This document shows, in pieces, positions 41,660 to 49,292 of a stretch of 64,000 nucleotides of DNA. Each line of letters starts with the position of its first letter. Positions within the stretch are counted from its first letter, which is position 1. A program made the position numbers and the translations under genes. The DNA comes from Couchioplanes caeruleus (GTDB taxonomy: Bacteria > Actinomycetota > Actinomycetes > Mycobacteriales > Micromonosporaceae). The notes under the pieces were generated by a model. The model did not search any database, was not told the origin of the DNA, and saw nothing but the letters and a program-made list of their open reading frames with translations. The stretch spans positions 8,118,501-8,182,500 of the forward strand of contig NZ_CP092183.1 of assembly GCF_023499255.1 (NCBI RefSeq), given 5' to 3'.

Positions 41660-41694
41660 GTGTACATCCGTACACTAGATATGTACGCTCGTAC
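41660..41694. promoter_or_regulatory. Twin GTAC-N4-GTAC operators
   Basis: GTGTAC-ATCC-GTACAC (41660-41675) is a perfect 6-4-6 inverted repeat. A second site, GTAC-GCTC-GTAC (41683-41694), lies exactly 21 bases on, two helical turns away. Between them TAGATATGT is the likely -10 of the acetyltransferase-TetR-MFS operon. The TetR encoded in that operon is the likely binder. Confidence 0.65.
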
Positions 41695-41696
41695 GC

Positions 41697-42263
41697 ATGA
41701 CCGGCCCCAGCATGCGTGAGCGGATGCTCGCGGGAGAGCTCTACATCGCCGATGACCCGGAGCTGTTCCGCGACATGGAACGGGCCACCTCCCTGCGGCA
41801 CCGCATCAACACGATGGATCCCACCGACCGCCCGACGCTCCGCGCCCTGTTCACCGAGCTCCTCGGCGCGTACGGCGAGGACAGCGAGATCCGGCCGCCC
41901 TTCAGCTGCGACTACGGCTACCAGACCTTCATCGGCGCCCGCACCTTCGCCAACTTCGGCCTGATGTGCCTCGACGTCGCCCGCATCACGATCGGCGACG
42001 ACGTCCAGATCGGCCCGAACGTGCAGCTGCTCACGCCGACCCACCCGGTCGCGGCCGGTCCCCGCCGGCAGAAGTGGGAGGCCGCCCTTCCGATCACCAT
42101 CGGCGACAACGTCTGGCTGGGCGGCGGCGCCATCGTGCTGCCCGGCGTCACCATCGGCGACAACACGGTGGTCGGCGCGGGCGCCGTCGTAACCCGCGAC
42201 CTCCCTGCGAACGTCGTGGCGGTCGGCAACCCGGCCCGCATCATCCGCGAGGTCGAGCCGTGA
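41697..42263 (+). CDS. Sugar O-acetyltransferase (Maa/LacA type)
   Basis: This 188-aa left-handed beta-helix acetyltransferase works as a trimer with acetyl-CoA. The N-terminal MRERMLAGELYIADDPELF is the maltose-acetyltransferase helical region. Hexapeptide repeats run through ITIGDDVQIGPNVQLL and ITIGDNVWLGGGAIVLPG. The catalytic histidine is in LLTPTHPV. It detoxifies or caps sugars such as maltose or galactosides. Two GTAC operators lie just upstream. It overlaps the tetR gene by four bases (GTGA), forming an operon with a transporter. Confidence 0.92.
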   Translation: MTGPSMRERMLAGELYIADDPELFRDMERATSLRHRINTMDPTDRPTLRALFTELLGAYGEDSEIRPPFSCDYGYQTFIGARTFANFGLMCLDVARITIGDDVQIGPNVQLLTPTHPVAAGPRRQKWEAALPITIGDNVWLGGGAIVLPGVTIGDNTVVGAGAVVTRDLPANVVAVGNPARIIREVEP

Positions 42264-42877
42264 CCGCCCCGGTGCCCGCCCGCAAGCTTTCGAAAGGCCC
42301 GGCCTTGACCGCCCCGTCGCGCCCGGTGCGGCGGCACGACCCGGACCGGCGCTCGCGGATCATCGACGTCACCGTCGAGATCATCGCCGAGTGCGGCATC
42401 GCCCACACCACCCACCGGCGGATCGCGGCCGCCGCGGACGTACCGCTGGGGTCGTTGACCTATCACTTCAACGGCCTGGACGACCTGCTCGCGCAGGCCT
42501 TCCGGCGGCACGCGGAACGCATGTCCCGCGCCTACGAGGCGGCCTTCGACACCGTACGCACCCGCGATGACTTCGTCGAAGCCGTCACGAACCTGATCCA
42601 CAGCGACGCGGACGCCGATCCGCACGACTGGGCCGTGGCGTACGAGCTGTACCTGGCGGCGCTGCGCGACCCGGCGCTGCGCGAGGTCACGGAGTCCTGG
42701 ATGCACACGAGCCGCGCGGTCCTCGAACGCTTCATCGACCCGACCACCGCCCGCGGCGTCGACGCCCTCATCGAAGGCCTGGTCATGCACAAGGTCCTCG
42801 CCACCACCCGGGGCGCCACCCGCGCCGAGACCCGGGACATCATCAGCCGCCTCGTACCCGCGGAAGCAGGATCATGA
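42260..42877 (+). CDS. TetR-family transcriptional regulator
   Basis: This 205-aa repressor has an N-terminal helix-turn-helix at about residues 30-75 (RIIDVTVEIIAECGIAHTTH; VPLGSLTYHFNGLDDLL) and a helical ligand domain behind it. The GTG start overlaps the acetyltransferase stop, and its own stop overlaps the MFS start (ATGA). It probably controls this three-gene operon through the two GTAC-N4-GTAC palindromes in front of the first gene. The first ~17 residues are unusually basic and could be extra if translation starts later. Confidence 0.9.
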   Translation: MTAPVPARKLSKGPALTAPSRPVRRHDPDRRSRIIDVTVEIIAECGIAHTTHRRIAAAADVPLGSLTYHFNGLDDLLAQAFRRHAERMSRAYEAAFDTVRTRDDFVEAVTNLIHSDADADPHDWAVAYELYLAALRDPALREVTESWMHTSRAVLERFIDPTTARGVDALIEGLVMHKVLATTRGATRAETRDIISRLVPAEAGS

Positions 42878-44142
42878 CCACCACCACCCACCCCGCGTCC
42901 GCGACGGCGGCGGCCCGCGCCGTCTACATCGCCTTCATCGGCGCCGGCGTCGCCATGGCCTCATGGGCCACCCGCATCCCCCAGGTACGCGACGGGCTCG
43001 GCCTCACCCCGTCCCGCCTCGGCATGGTGCTGCTCGCCATCGCCACCGGCTCGATCATCTCGCTGGTCCTGGCCGGCCAGATCGTCGCCCGGTTCGGTTC
43101 CCGTCGCACGGTGGTCGCCATGGCGGCGCTCCTCGGCGTGGCGGTGACGACGGTCGCGCTGGGATATCCGTACGGCATCCCGCCCGTGGTCGTCGGCCTC
43201 TTCCTCTTCGGCTTCGCCAACGGCGCCTGGGACGTCGCCATGAACGTCCAGGGTGCGGTGGTGGAACGCCGGCTCGGCAAGGCGATCATGCCCCGCTTCC
43301 ACGCGGGCTACAGCGTGGGCACGGTCGCGGGCGCCGCGGTGGGCGCGGCGGCGGTCGCCCTGCACATCTCGGTGACGGCTCACCTGATCGGGGCGGCCCT
43401 GCTGGTCGCGGTGGCCGTGATCGCATCGGTACGCACGTTCATCCCGGACGACGTCGACACCCCGGCCCCCGCACCGGCGGCAGCCCCGCACGGCTCCCCC
43501 GCCCAGCCGTCCACCGGCGGAACGGGCCTCACCGCCTGGCGGGAGCCCCGTACGCTGCTCATCGGCCTCTTCGTCCTGGCCTTCGCCTTCGCGGAAGGCG
43601 CGGGCATCGACTGGATCAGCGTCGCCATGATCGACGACTACGGCACGGCCGCGACGACGGGCACCCTCGCCTTCGCCCTCTTCATGACGGCGATGACCGT
43701 GGGCCGCTGGTTCGGCCCGCCGCTGCTCGACCGCTACGGCCGCGTCGCGGTGCTCCGGGTCCTGGCCGTCCTCAGCCTCACCGGCCTGCTCATCTTCATC
43801 TTCGGCCCGAACACGGCCACAGCCTTCGGAGGCGCCCTCCTCTGGGGGCTCGGCGCCTCCCTCGGCTTCCCGGTCGGCATGAGCGCCGCAGCGGACGACC
43901 CGTCCCGCGCGGCACCCCGGGTCAGCGTGGTGGCCTCGATCGGCTACTGCGCGTTCCTCGGCGGCCCGCCCCTGATCGGCTTCCTCGGCGACCACATCAC
44001 GGTCCTGAAGGCCCTGACGGCGGTGGCGATGGTGCTGGCCGTGGCCACCACGATCGCCGGAGCGATCCGGCCCCTGCCGGACCCGGACCCCACGCCGCCG
44101 GAGGCTGTCGGCTCGCCGGTGACCGTCCGCGACCCCGGCTAG
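42874..44142 (+). CDS. MFS transporter (YbjJ-like)
   Basis: This 422-aa membrane protein has about twelve spans. The segment GFANGAWDVAMNVQGAVVER and the following IMPRFHAGYSVGTVAGAAVG are characteristic of the YbjJ/FucP-like branch. A proline-rich loop of about 30 residues sits between the two halves. It is the last gene of the acetyltransferase-TetR-MFS operon with a four-base overlap. Together with the acetyltransferase it suggests sugar modification and export, perhaps relief from sugar stress. The next 190 bases hold nothing recognised. Confidence 0.87.
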   Translation: MTTTTHPASATAAARAVYIAFIGAGVAMASWATRIPQVRDGLGLTPSRLGMVLLAIATGSIISLVLAGQIVARFGSRRTVVAMAALLGVAVTTVALGYPYGIPPVVVGLFLFGFANGAWDVAMNVQGAVVERRLGKAIMPRFHAGYSVGTVAGAAVGAAAVALHISVTAHLIGAALLVAVAVIASVRTFIPDDVDTPAPAPAAAPHGSPAQPSTGGTGLTAWREPRTLLIGLFVLAFAFAEGAGIDWISVAMIDDYGTAATTGTLAFALFMTAMTVGRWFGPPLLDRYGRVAVLRVLAVLSLTGLLIFIFGPNTATAFGGALLWGLGASLGFPVGMSAAADDPSRAAPRVSVVASIGYCAFLGGPPLIGFLGDHITVLKALTAVAMVLAVATTIAGAIRPLPDPDPTPPEAVGSPVTVRDPG

Positions 44143-44335
44143 GACCGGGTCGTCCACGCGCCGCAGCGCGGGAGCCGACGCAAACCGAACAGGGCCGCGG
44201 CTATCCCCTCGCGCAGGAGCCGGCGCCGGGTGCGGCCATGGCCGGGTACGGCCCGCGTAGAGGTCGGTCCGCATCTCGGCTCGGCCGCGTGATGGCCTGC
44301 CCAGCCCGGTCGACGACGTTGTCGAAGCGTCTGCC

Positions 44336-44536
44336 TCAGCCCAGGTCGAACTCCCCGCCGCGGATGGCGTCGACGAAGGTGGTCCACTCGTCGGCCGAGA
44401 AGCGGAGCGGCGTGCCCTCCGGGTTCTTCGAGTCCCGGATCAGGTAGTCGTCGCCCACCCTGGCGACCTCCACACAGGTGCCGTTGGCGCAGCGCCGACT
44501 TCGGCGCCAGACCGGCTGTTCCGTCGACTTAGCCAT
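44336..44536 (-). CDS. DUF397 protein (1 of 4)
   Basis: This 66-aa protein follows the DUF397 plan: W-RRSRRCANGTCVEVA, then DDYLIRDSKNPEGTPLRF, then EWTTFVDAIRGGEFDLG. DUF397 proteins are small partners of XRE/DUF5753 regulators such as the Streptomyces WhiJ-type systems and may act as an antitoxin-like or regulatory pair. The ATG has GGAGGAG six bases upstream. Its promoter shares a 14-base identical box with the second copy. Confidence 0.88.
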   Translation of the reverse strand: MAKSTEQPVWRRSRRCANGTCVEVARVGDDYLIRDSKNPEGTPLRFSADEWTTFVDAIRGGEFDLG

Positions 44537-44565
44537 GTGGTGCTCCTCCGTGACGGTTGACGGCT

Positions 44566-44589
44566 CCACGGTAGGCGACATCGACGGGA
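44566..44589 (-). promoter_or_regulatory. Shared DUF397 promoter box, copy 1
   Basis: On the minus strand this reads TCCCGT, a short gap, then GTCGCCTACCGTGG. The same box stands before the second DUF397 gene. TACCGT inside it is a likely -10, leaving a leader of about 35 bases with a GGAGGAG ribosome site. Confidence 0.55.
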
Positions 44590-44839
44590 TGCGGCAGAAG
44601 GGCGCCGGTGAGTGAACCGCACTGAACACGGGATATGCGGCTTATCGACCAATTCATCAGCCTGGTTTGACCACTTCACGCATGGATTGGCATCTCTTTC
44701 GTGCGCGAAGCGGCTGATGAGTACTCCGGAGGCCCGATTACCGCGCTCCCGCGGGCGACGGGAGTAGAAGGCCGGAGGCCACCTTGCGAAGCGCAGAGGT
44801 ACATCGTCGGTTACGGACTTGCCCGAGATCGTTGCGCGA

Positions 44840-45031
44840 TCAGTCGAATTCGCCCTGCTTGACGGCGTCGATGAAAGCGGCCCATTCCGCTGCGGTGAAA
44901 CGGAGCGACGGCAGGTCCGGGGCCTTTGAGTCCCGCACGAAGTACTGACCCTCGCTCTCGGCCACCTCGACACAGGATCCGTTGGCGCACCGACTGCTCC
45001 TGCGCCACTCCAGCTTCGGAAACTCGATCAT
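44840..45031 (-). CDS. DUF397 protein (2 of 4)
   Basis: This 63-aa DUF397 protein reads LEWRRSSRCANGSCVEVAES at the start and ends with EWAAFIDAVKQGEFD, keeping the two cysteines and the VRDSKAPDLPSLRF block. The ATG has GGAGGAG about six bases upstream. It is 303 bases from the first copy and shares its promoter box but not the rest of the flank, so the two probably respond to the same signal. Confidence 0.88.
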   Translation of the reverse strand: MIEFPKLEWRRSSRCANGSCVEVAESEGQYFVRDSKAPDLPSLRFTAAEWAAFIDAVKQGEFD

Positions 45032-45059
45032 CTTCGCTCCTCCGTAGCGGGTACATGTC

Positions 45060-45085
45060 CCACGGTAGGCGACGTCCGCACGGGA
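45060..45085 (-). promoter_or_regulatory. Shared DUF397 promoter box, copy 2
   Basis: On the minus strand this reads TCCCGT, a gap two bases longer than in copy 1, then the identical GTCGCCTACCGTGG. It ends about 30 bases before the second DUF397 start. Confidence 0.55.
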
Positions 45086-45193
45086 CAGCCGGATCGATGG
45101 ACCGACGTGACCAGGAGGCCGGGAGCCCGGGAGGTTATGACCGCCCTGCGCACGGTTCGCATCTCCCATGCGCAGGACGGTGCGATGCCGGAA

Positions 45194-45382
45194 CTAGAAC
45201 TCGCCCGCCATCACGCCCGCGACGAAGTCCATCCACTCCTGCTCCGTGAACGCAAGCGCCGGAACTCCGGGCTGCTTGGAATCACGGACCAGGACGACGC
45301 CGTCGATCCGGGCCACCTCGACACACGAGCAATCGGCGCACCTGCTGCTTCTGCGCCACAGGGTCGGAGCACTGCTGTTCAT
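45194..45382 (-). CDS. DUF397 protein (3 of 4)
   Basis: This 62-aa DUF397 protein reads TLWRRSSRCADCSCVEVARI, with one more cysteine than the other copies, then VLVRDSKQPGVPALAF and EWMDFVAGVMAGEF. The ATG at 45382 has no clear Shine-Dalgarno; a TTG four codons earlier is possible but less likely. The shared promoter box of copies 1 and 2 is absent here. A direct repeat GTACGCAC (twice, about 45404 to 45430) lies upstream instead. Confidence 0.82.
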   Translation of the reverse strand: MNSSAPTLWRRSSRCADCSCVEVARIDGVVLVRDSKQPGVPALAFTEQEWMDFVAGVMAGEF

Positions 45383-45394
45383 AATGATCTGCAA

Positions 45395-46052
45395 TTCTCG
45401 CGAGTACGCACGACCTCATCGGCCGTACGCACGTTGAATGAACTGATAACCAGGACGCAAGGTGTCCGCTTCCCTCCGCCCGACTCGCGAATCCGATCGT
45501 GTCGGTTTCGCCTCACTGCCATCCCGCCGTGCTCCGGATATGGTTGTCCTGCACGATGAATGTGGGTGACATGCTCAAGGTGTCATACTGCTACGCCACC
45601 GGCGACTCACATGGAACCGCTCGGCGCGAAATCTTGTATACCGGTTTCGCCGAGGTTCACCATTGACATCGAGAATACCGGGCGCCGCTGCCGGCCGCCA
45701 GCATTGCCGACACAATCAATACCCGGGACACTCGATATTCCTACGACTAAGGCGGCGGCCACGTCAACGAATTGCGATTGCCGGAACAAGCAGCCGGACG
45801 AGGCGTCCGTGACCGCCGGGCACAACGGGATCCGGTGAAACTCGCGAGCACGTGACGCATGGACCACGACCTCCGGGCACGCAGGTCAGCGACCTCGCCC
45901 GGACGCATCCGGGCACACCGCTTTCCCGCACGGCACAATCGAGCACAGCTGTGGATCAGAGCCGGACGGTGCACCGACCCTCGAATAGTGAAATGGCCGC
46001 CGGGATCCTCGAACAGCGAACATTCGTCGAGGAAGCCCGGACGGCCATCACA
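45395..46052. other. 658-base gap without a supported gene, lower GC
   Basis: This stretch between the third and fourth DUF397 genes has visibly more A and T than its surroundings and only short frames on both strands without Shine-Dalgarno or family likeness. A plus-strand frame at 45560-45838 and minus-strand frames at 45607-45867 and 45764-45946 were considered and not accepted. It may be a decayed gene or an old insertion. Confidence 0.4.
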
Positions 46053-46244
46053 TCATTCGAAGGTGAACTGACCCTCGTTGACTCCCCGTACGAAAGCATC
46101 CCACTCATCCGGAGTGAAGCGCAGCGGCGCGACAGCCGGGCTTTTGGAATCGCGGATGAGGTACTCGTCGGCAACGCGCGTCACCTCAATACAGGTGCCG
46201 TTGCTGCAATACGTGCTCTTACGCCACTCGGGCGTCTCGGTCAT
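46053..46244 (-). CDS. DUF397 protein (4 of 4), next to the XRE regulator
   Basis: This 63-aa DUF397 protein reads EWRKSTYCSNGTCIEVTRVA, then EYLIRDSKSPAVAPLRF and EWDAFVRGVNEGQFTFE. It lies 64 bases downstream of the XRE/DUF5753 gene on the same strand, the usual partner order. The ATG at 46244 has GGAGAG nine bases upstream; a GTG two codons earlier is possible. Between the two genes GTGCC-ACCATT-GGCAC (46269-46284) forms an inverted repeat. Confidence 0.87.
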   Translation of the reverse strand: MTETPEWRKSTYCSNGTCIEVTRVADEYLIRDSKSPAVAPLRFTPDEWDAFVRGVNEGQFTFE

Positions 46245-46268
46245 GGCCACGGTCTCTCCGATTCATGC

Positions 46269-46284
46269 GTGCCACCATTGGCAC
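46269..46284. promoter_or_regulatory. Inverted repeat between XRE and DUF397 genes
   Basis: GTGCC and GGCAC form a 5-bp inverted pair with a six-base centre in the short gap before the fourth DUF397 gene. It could be a regulator site or a small RNA hairpin that sets the ratio of the two proteins. Confidence 0.35.
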
Positions 46285-46308
46285 ACCAGTCACATCATCA
46301 ACGACTCA

Positions 46309-47208
46309 TCAGCGGGTTGGTGATTTTGTCTCCAGTTCCTTGATACGGGTGTCGACGAAGTCGATCGTGTCGGCTTCGTTGGTCGACAGATTCCAAAGCT
46401 GTTCGAAGCGGGAGCGGTGCCGCGTGGTGACCGCCTTGTCCTCGACGATCTCGTCGGTCATGGCGTTCTCGCGGTAGAGGACCTCGCTGTCGGCTCTGTT
46501 CTCGCTCAGCGCGACGAGGTCGTAGCTCCCGTTGTTGGGGATCGGGTAGTCCAGGTCGAACGGCAGCATCCGCAGGTGAATGTGGTCCTGCGTGGCCAGC
46601 GTCTGCATCTCCTTCAGCTGGCCGGCGAAGACGGTGGGCCCACCGATCGGCCGCATGAAGACCGACTGCTCCAGAAGCACATAGACCTGTACGTCGTCCA
46701 GCCTGGCCATGAGGGTCTGGCGGCGCCGTTCCCGGGCCCGCAGCAGTACTTTGACCCGGTCGTCGCCGATGTCCTCCCGGAACTTCCCGGTCAGCGCCTC
46801 CGCGTACTGCGGGATCTGGAGGAAGCCGGGGAGGTAATAGATCGAGTAGGCGCGGATCGCCACCGCTTCGGCCTCGTACTCGATCAGGCGGCGGGTCGCG
46901 TCCGAGAGCTGGTCGCGGTACTCCTGCGCCTGGTACCAGGCCTGCCGCTGGCGCATGCGCGCGACCTTCGCCGCGGTGAGCAGGTCACTCACGCTGTCGC
47001 GATCTTTGATGCCGTAATAGCCGAGCAGCGGGCGCAGATCGTTGGGGGCGATCGTCACATCGCCGTTCTCGATCCGGATGACCTTGCTGAGGGACCACTC
47101 CATCTCGTCGGCGACCTGCTGCTGGGTCAGCCCTTTGGCCTCGCGTGCCTCACGCAAAGCCAAGCGCACGCGTCTACGCGCGACGGTGGGCGTGACGGCC
47201 TCAGTCAT
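46309..47208 (-). CDS. XRE-family regulator with DUF5753 domain (Scr1/WhiJ-like)
   Basis: This 299-aa protein has an N-terminal helix-turn-helix (residues ~13-70: LREAREAKGLTQQQVADEME; LSKVIRIENGDVTIAPNDL) and a DUF5753 ligand or partner domain (about 95-285: YSIYYLPGFLQIPQYAEALT; LLEQSVFMRPIGGP; IHLRMLPFDLDYP). Such proteins pair with DUF397 proteins in actinobacterial development and toxin-antitoxin-like control. The ATG has AAGGA just upstream. Being the only one here, it could serve all four DUF397 proteins. Confidence 0.92.
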   Translation of the reverse strand: MTEAVTPTVARRRVRLALREAREAKGLTQQQVADEMEWSLSKVIRIENGDVTIAPNDLRPLLGYYGIKDRDSVSDLLTAAKVARMRQRQAWYQAQEYRDQLSDATRRLIEYEAEAVAIRAYSIYYLPGFLQIPQYAEALTGKFREDIGDDRVKVLLRARERRRQTLMARLDDVQVYVLLEQSVFMRPIGGPTVFAGQLKEMQTLATQDHIHLRMLPFDLDYPIPNNGSYDLVALSENRADSEVLYRENAMTDEIVEDKAVTTRHRSRFEQLWNLSTNEADTIDFVDTRIKELETKSPTR

Positions 47209-47412
47209 AGGTCCTTCAGAGTTCGATGGAGTGTCGCGCGGGAGTTCCGATGGAGAGCGACGGCTGGAGCGAGGCTGCGACCTCGCTGTCTGCCAGTACG
47301 CAGCAAGCGAGGTCGCGCGCCACTCTACTCATCGTCATATCAGAACGAACGAGCCGCTGCGCAAGGTTCATCGAAAAGAGACAAGTGAAGCGCTACGGAC
47401 TCGCAGTGATCA

Positions 47413-47859
47413 TCAGACGACTGCCAGGCCCCGTGCCGGCTGCGTCGGGCCGGTGTCCTCGATGGCCCGTCGCAAAGCCCTCGTGACCTGGTTGAACACC
47501 CGTGGATCGGGCGACGAGTAGAGAAGCACCGGCACGCCCCGGTACGTACCCTGCAGACTCCACCGCCGAGCCGACCGGCTGCCCCTCGCGGCTACCACTA
47601 TCGAGGCGATGAGGATCGCAACGGCGGCCGCCGTGTAGCCGACGGCGGGTCCGGCGATGCTCCAACTTGCCACCGTCAGAGTGACGAGCCCGGCTGCCGT
47701 CGCCGCCAGGCCGGCGACGCTCGAGCCGGTCGGCTCTCCCCGTACGAGAGTGACGTCGCGGAGCTCCCGGACGGCGAACATCCGGGTGGAGCTCGGGGTG
47801 CGCCAGATGAAGTGGTCGTCGGTGAGCAGTGCGTCGGGGCCTCGGTAATAGGTGCGCAT
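47413..47859 (-). CDS. DUF6232 membrane protein (1 of 2)
   Basis: This 148-aa protein starts MRTYYRGPDALLTDDHFIWR and ends with VFNQVTRALRRAIEDT; both blocks recur in the second copy. Two membrane spans lie in the middle (residues ~45-95), so the ends face the same side, probably the cytoplasm. DUF6232 has no known role. AAGGAG lies seven bases before the ATG. The mRNA carries a strong hairpin about 98 bases upstream of the start, also shared with the second copy. Confidence 0.83.
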   Translation of the reverse strand: MRTYYRGPDALLTDDHFIWRTPSSTRMFAVRELRDVTLVRGEPTGSSVAGLAATAAGLVTLTVASWSIAGPAVGYTAAAVAILIASIVVAARGSRSARRWSLQGTYRGVPVLLYSSPDPRVFNQVTRALRRAIEDTGPTQPARGLAVV

Positions 47860-47957
47860 GGAGCCACTCCTTCCATTCGCTTCGCGGGGAAGGAAAGTCG
47901 CAGCCGCGGCCGCCGCTCTTCCCGCCCTGCCCGAGAAGGGTGTGCCGAGAGAGACGA

Positions 47958-48081
47958 CGGCACCCGGTTGCCGCCGGGTGCCGGTGCTTCACCTCTCTCG
48001 TCTTCCCCCTTCTACCTGTAATCAGTACACCAGGCGAGCAAGCTGATCGCCATACCTCAACATGCCATATCGCAGATTGCG
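47958..48081 (-). promoter_or_regulatory. Conserved promoter and leader hairpin of DUF6232 copy 1
   Basis: In RNA sense, upstream to downstream: the palindrome CGCAATCTGCG (complement of 48071-48081), TGTACTGA (48022-48029), then a 10-bp hairpin (47958-47967 with 47974-47983) with loop CGGCAA. The same three elements in the same order precede copy 2. Confidence 0.6.
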
Positions 48082-48091
48082 TACACGCAGC

Positions 48092-48532
48092 TCAGGCGGC
48101 GGCCGAGTCATCCCAGGACGACGGCGGGCGCGCGTCCTCGATCGCCCGGCGCAGTGCGCGGCTGACCTGGTTGAACACGCGGCCGTCGAACGCCTTGTAG
48201 AGCTGAACGGCCTCGCCGCGGTACACCCCCTCGAGCACCCACGCCCGGGGTCGGCCGCGCCGGTACATCGCCACGGCGGCGGCCGCGAATCCCGAGGCGC
48301 CGAGGAATGCGATGCCGTACACCAGCGAGACCGTTCCGAGCGACCATGTCGCCGCGATCAGGAGGACCGCCGCGCCGGCGGCGTACGCGACGGGCAGCCT
48401 GGAGTTTTCGGCCTGCGTGATGCAGACATTACGGAGGTCACGCACCTGAAAGGCCCTCGTCGCGCTCGGCGTGCGATGCACGAAGTGCTCACTGGTCACC
48501 ATCGCGTCGGGCCCACGGTAGTAGAGGCGCAT
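48092..48532 (-). CDS. DUF6232 membrane protein (2 of 2)
   Basis: This 146-aa paralogue of the downstream gene has MRLYYRGPDAMVTSEHFVHR at the start, two middle membrane spans (residues ~45-95), and a C-terminal VFNQVSRALRRAIEDA. About half the residues match copy 1 by eye, so the duplication is not recent. The ATG at 48532 follows GGAAGGGG. A longer upstream frame includes the leader hairpin and was rejected. Its unit (promoter, leader, gene) is about 680 bases, the same as copy 1. Confidence 0.83.
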   Translation of the reverse strand: MRLYYRGPDAMVTSEHFVHRTPSATRAFQVRDLRNVCITQAENSRLPVAYAAGAAVLLIAATWSLGTVSLVYGIAFLGASGFAAAAVAMYRRGRPRAWVLEGVYRGEAVQLYKAFDGRVFNQVSRALRRAIEDARPPSSWDDSAAA

Positions 48533-48650
48533 GCGATCACCCCTTCCTGCTTCCAGCGCGGAAGCGAGGAGAGGAAAGGCGAGCCACCGTTGGCGCAGGG
48601 AAGAATCCCCGCCTCGCTCGTACGTCACTCCGGGCGGTCCGGGAAGGCGA

Positions 48651-48769
48651 CAACGGCACCCGGTTGCCGCCGGGTGCCGTTGTTGTCTCTTCCTCGGCTC
48701 CACTTGCCCTCAGTACAGCACGCCACCGCGCTGTCCGCCACACTTCAACCTGCCACCTCGCAGATTGCG
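48651..48769 (-). promoter_or_regulatory. Conserved promoter and leader hairpin of DUF6232 copy 2
   Basis: In RNA sense: the palindrome CGCAATCTGCG (complement of 48759-48769), TGTACTGA (48711-48718), then a perfect 14-bp hairpin (48651-48664 with 48671-48684) with the same CGGCAA loop, about 118 bases before the start. The stem carries extra paired bases not present in copy 1. Confidence 0.62.
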
Positions 48770-48788
48770 TACCGGCGCTCCGCGGGCG

Positions 48789-49142
48789 TCAGCGGGCCAG
48801 CAGGACCAGTGCCAGGGCGATCGCAGCGGGGATGACCTGCACGAACAGGATCCGGCGAGTGGAGGTTATCGCTCCATAAATTCCGGCGATCACGACGCAG
48901 CCCAGGAAAAACAGCTGGAACGCGAGGCTGCCCGAGATGAGACCATAGAAGAGGCCGGCCGCCAGGAAGCCGTTGTACAGGCCCTGGTTCGCCGCCAGGG
49001 TGGCGCTCTGCGCCGCGAACTCCGGGGTGGTACCGAACGTGGCCCGCACCCGATCTGTCCGCCAGAGGAACATCTCCAGGACGAGAATGTAGACGTGGAT
49101 GAGGGCTACGACGCCCACCATGATCTGCGCAGCCAACTCCAT
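48789..49142 (-). CDS. DUF1304 membrane protein
   Basis: This 117-aa protein has four predicted membrane spans. The DUF1304 hallmarks are VALIHVYILVLEMFLW at the start and LAANQGLYNGFLAAGLFYG in the middle. The function is unknown. The ATG at 49142 has AAGGTG upstream. Its stop lies 20 bases beyond the palindrome of the DUF6232 unit, so read-through into that unit is possible. Confidence 0.87.
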   Translation of the reverse strand: MELAAQIMVGVVALIHVYILVLEMFLWRTDRVRATFGTTPEFAAQSATLAANQGLYNGFLAAGLFYGLISGSLAFQLFFLGCVVIAGIYGAITSTRRILFVQVIPAAIALALVLLAR

Positions 49143-49292
49143 GCGGCACACCTTATCGATCAAGAGATATCGACTGCCGTAACCGCCGTCACCACGCGTT
49201 TCACCGTCTCGGACGCCGGGTAGGCCCAAAGACGATCGAGCGGCACGAACGGGACGAATGAGCCGGACCACAGCCTGGGGAGGGTGAGCACC

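Noticed and set aside
45560..45838. Plus-strand frame of 92 codons in the low-GC gap
   Set aside because: It has no Shine-Dalgarno, no -10 at leaderless distance, odd composition and no similarity I can recognise.
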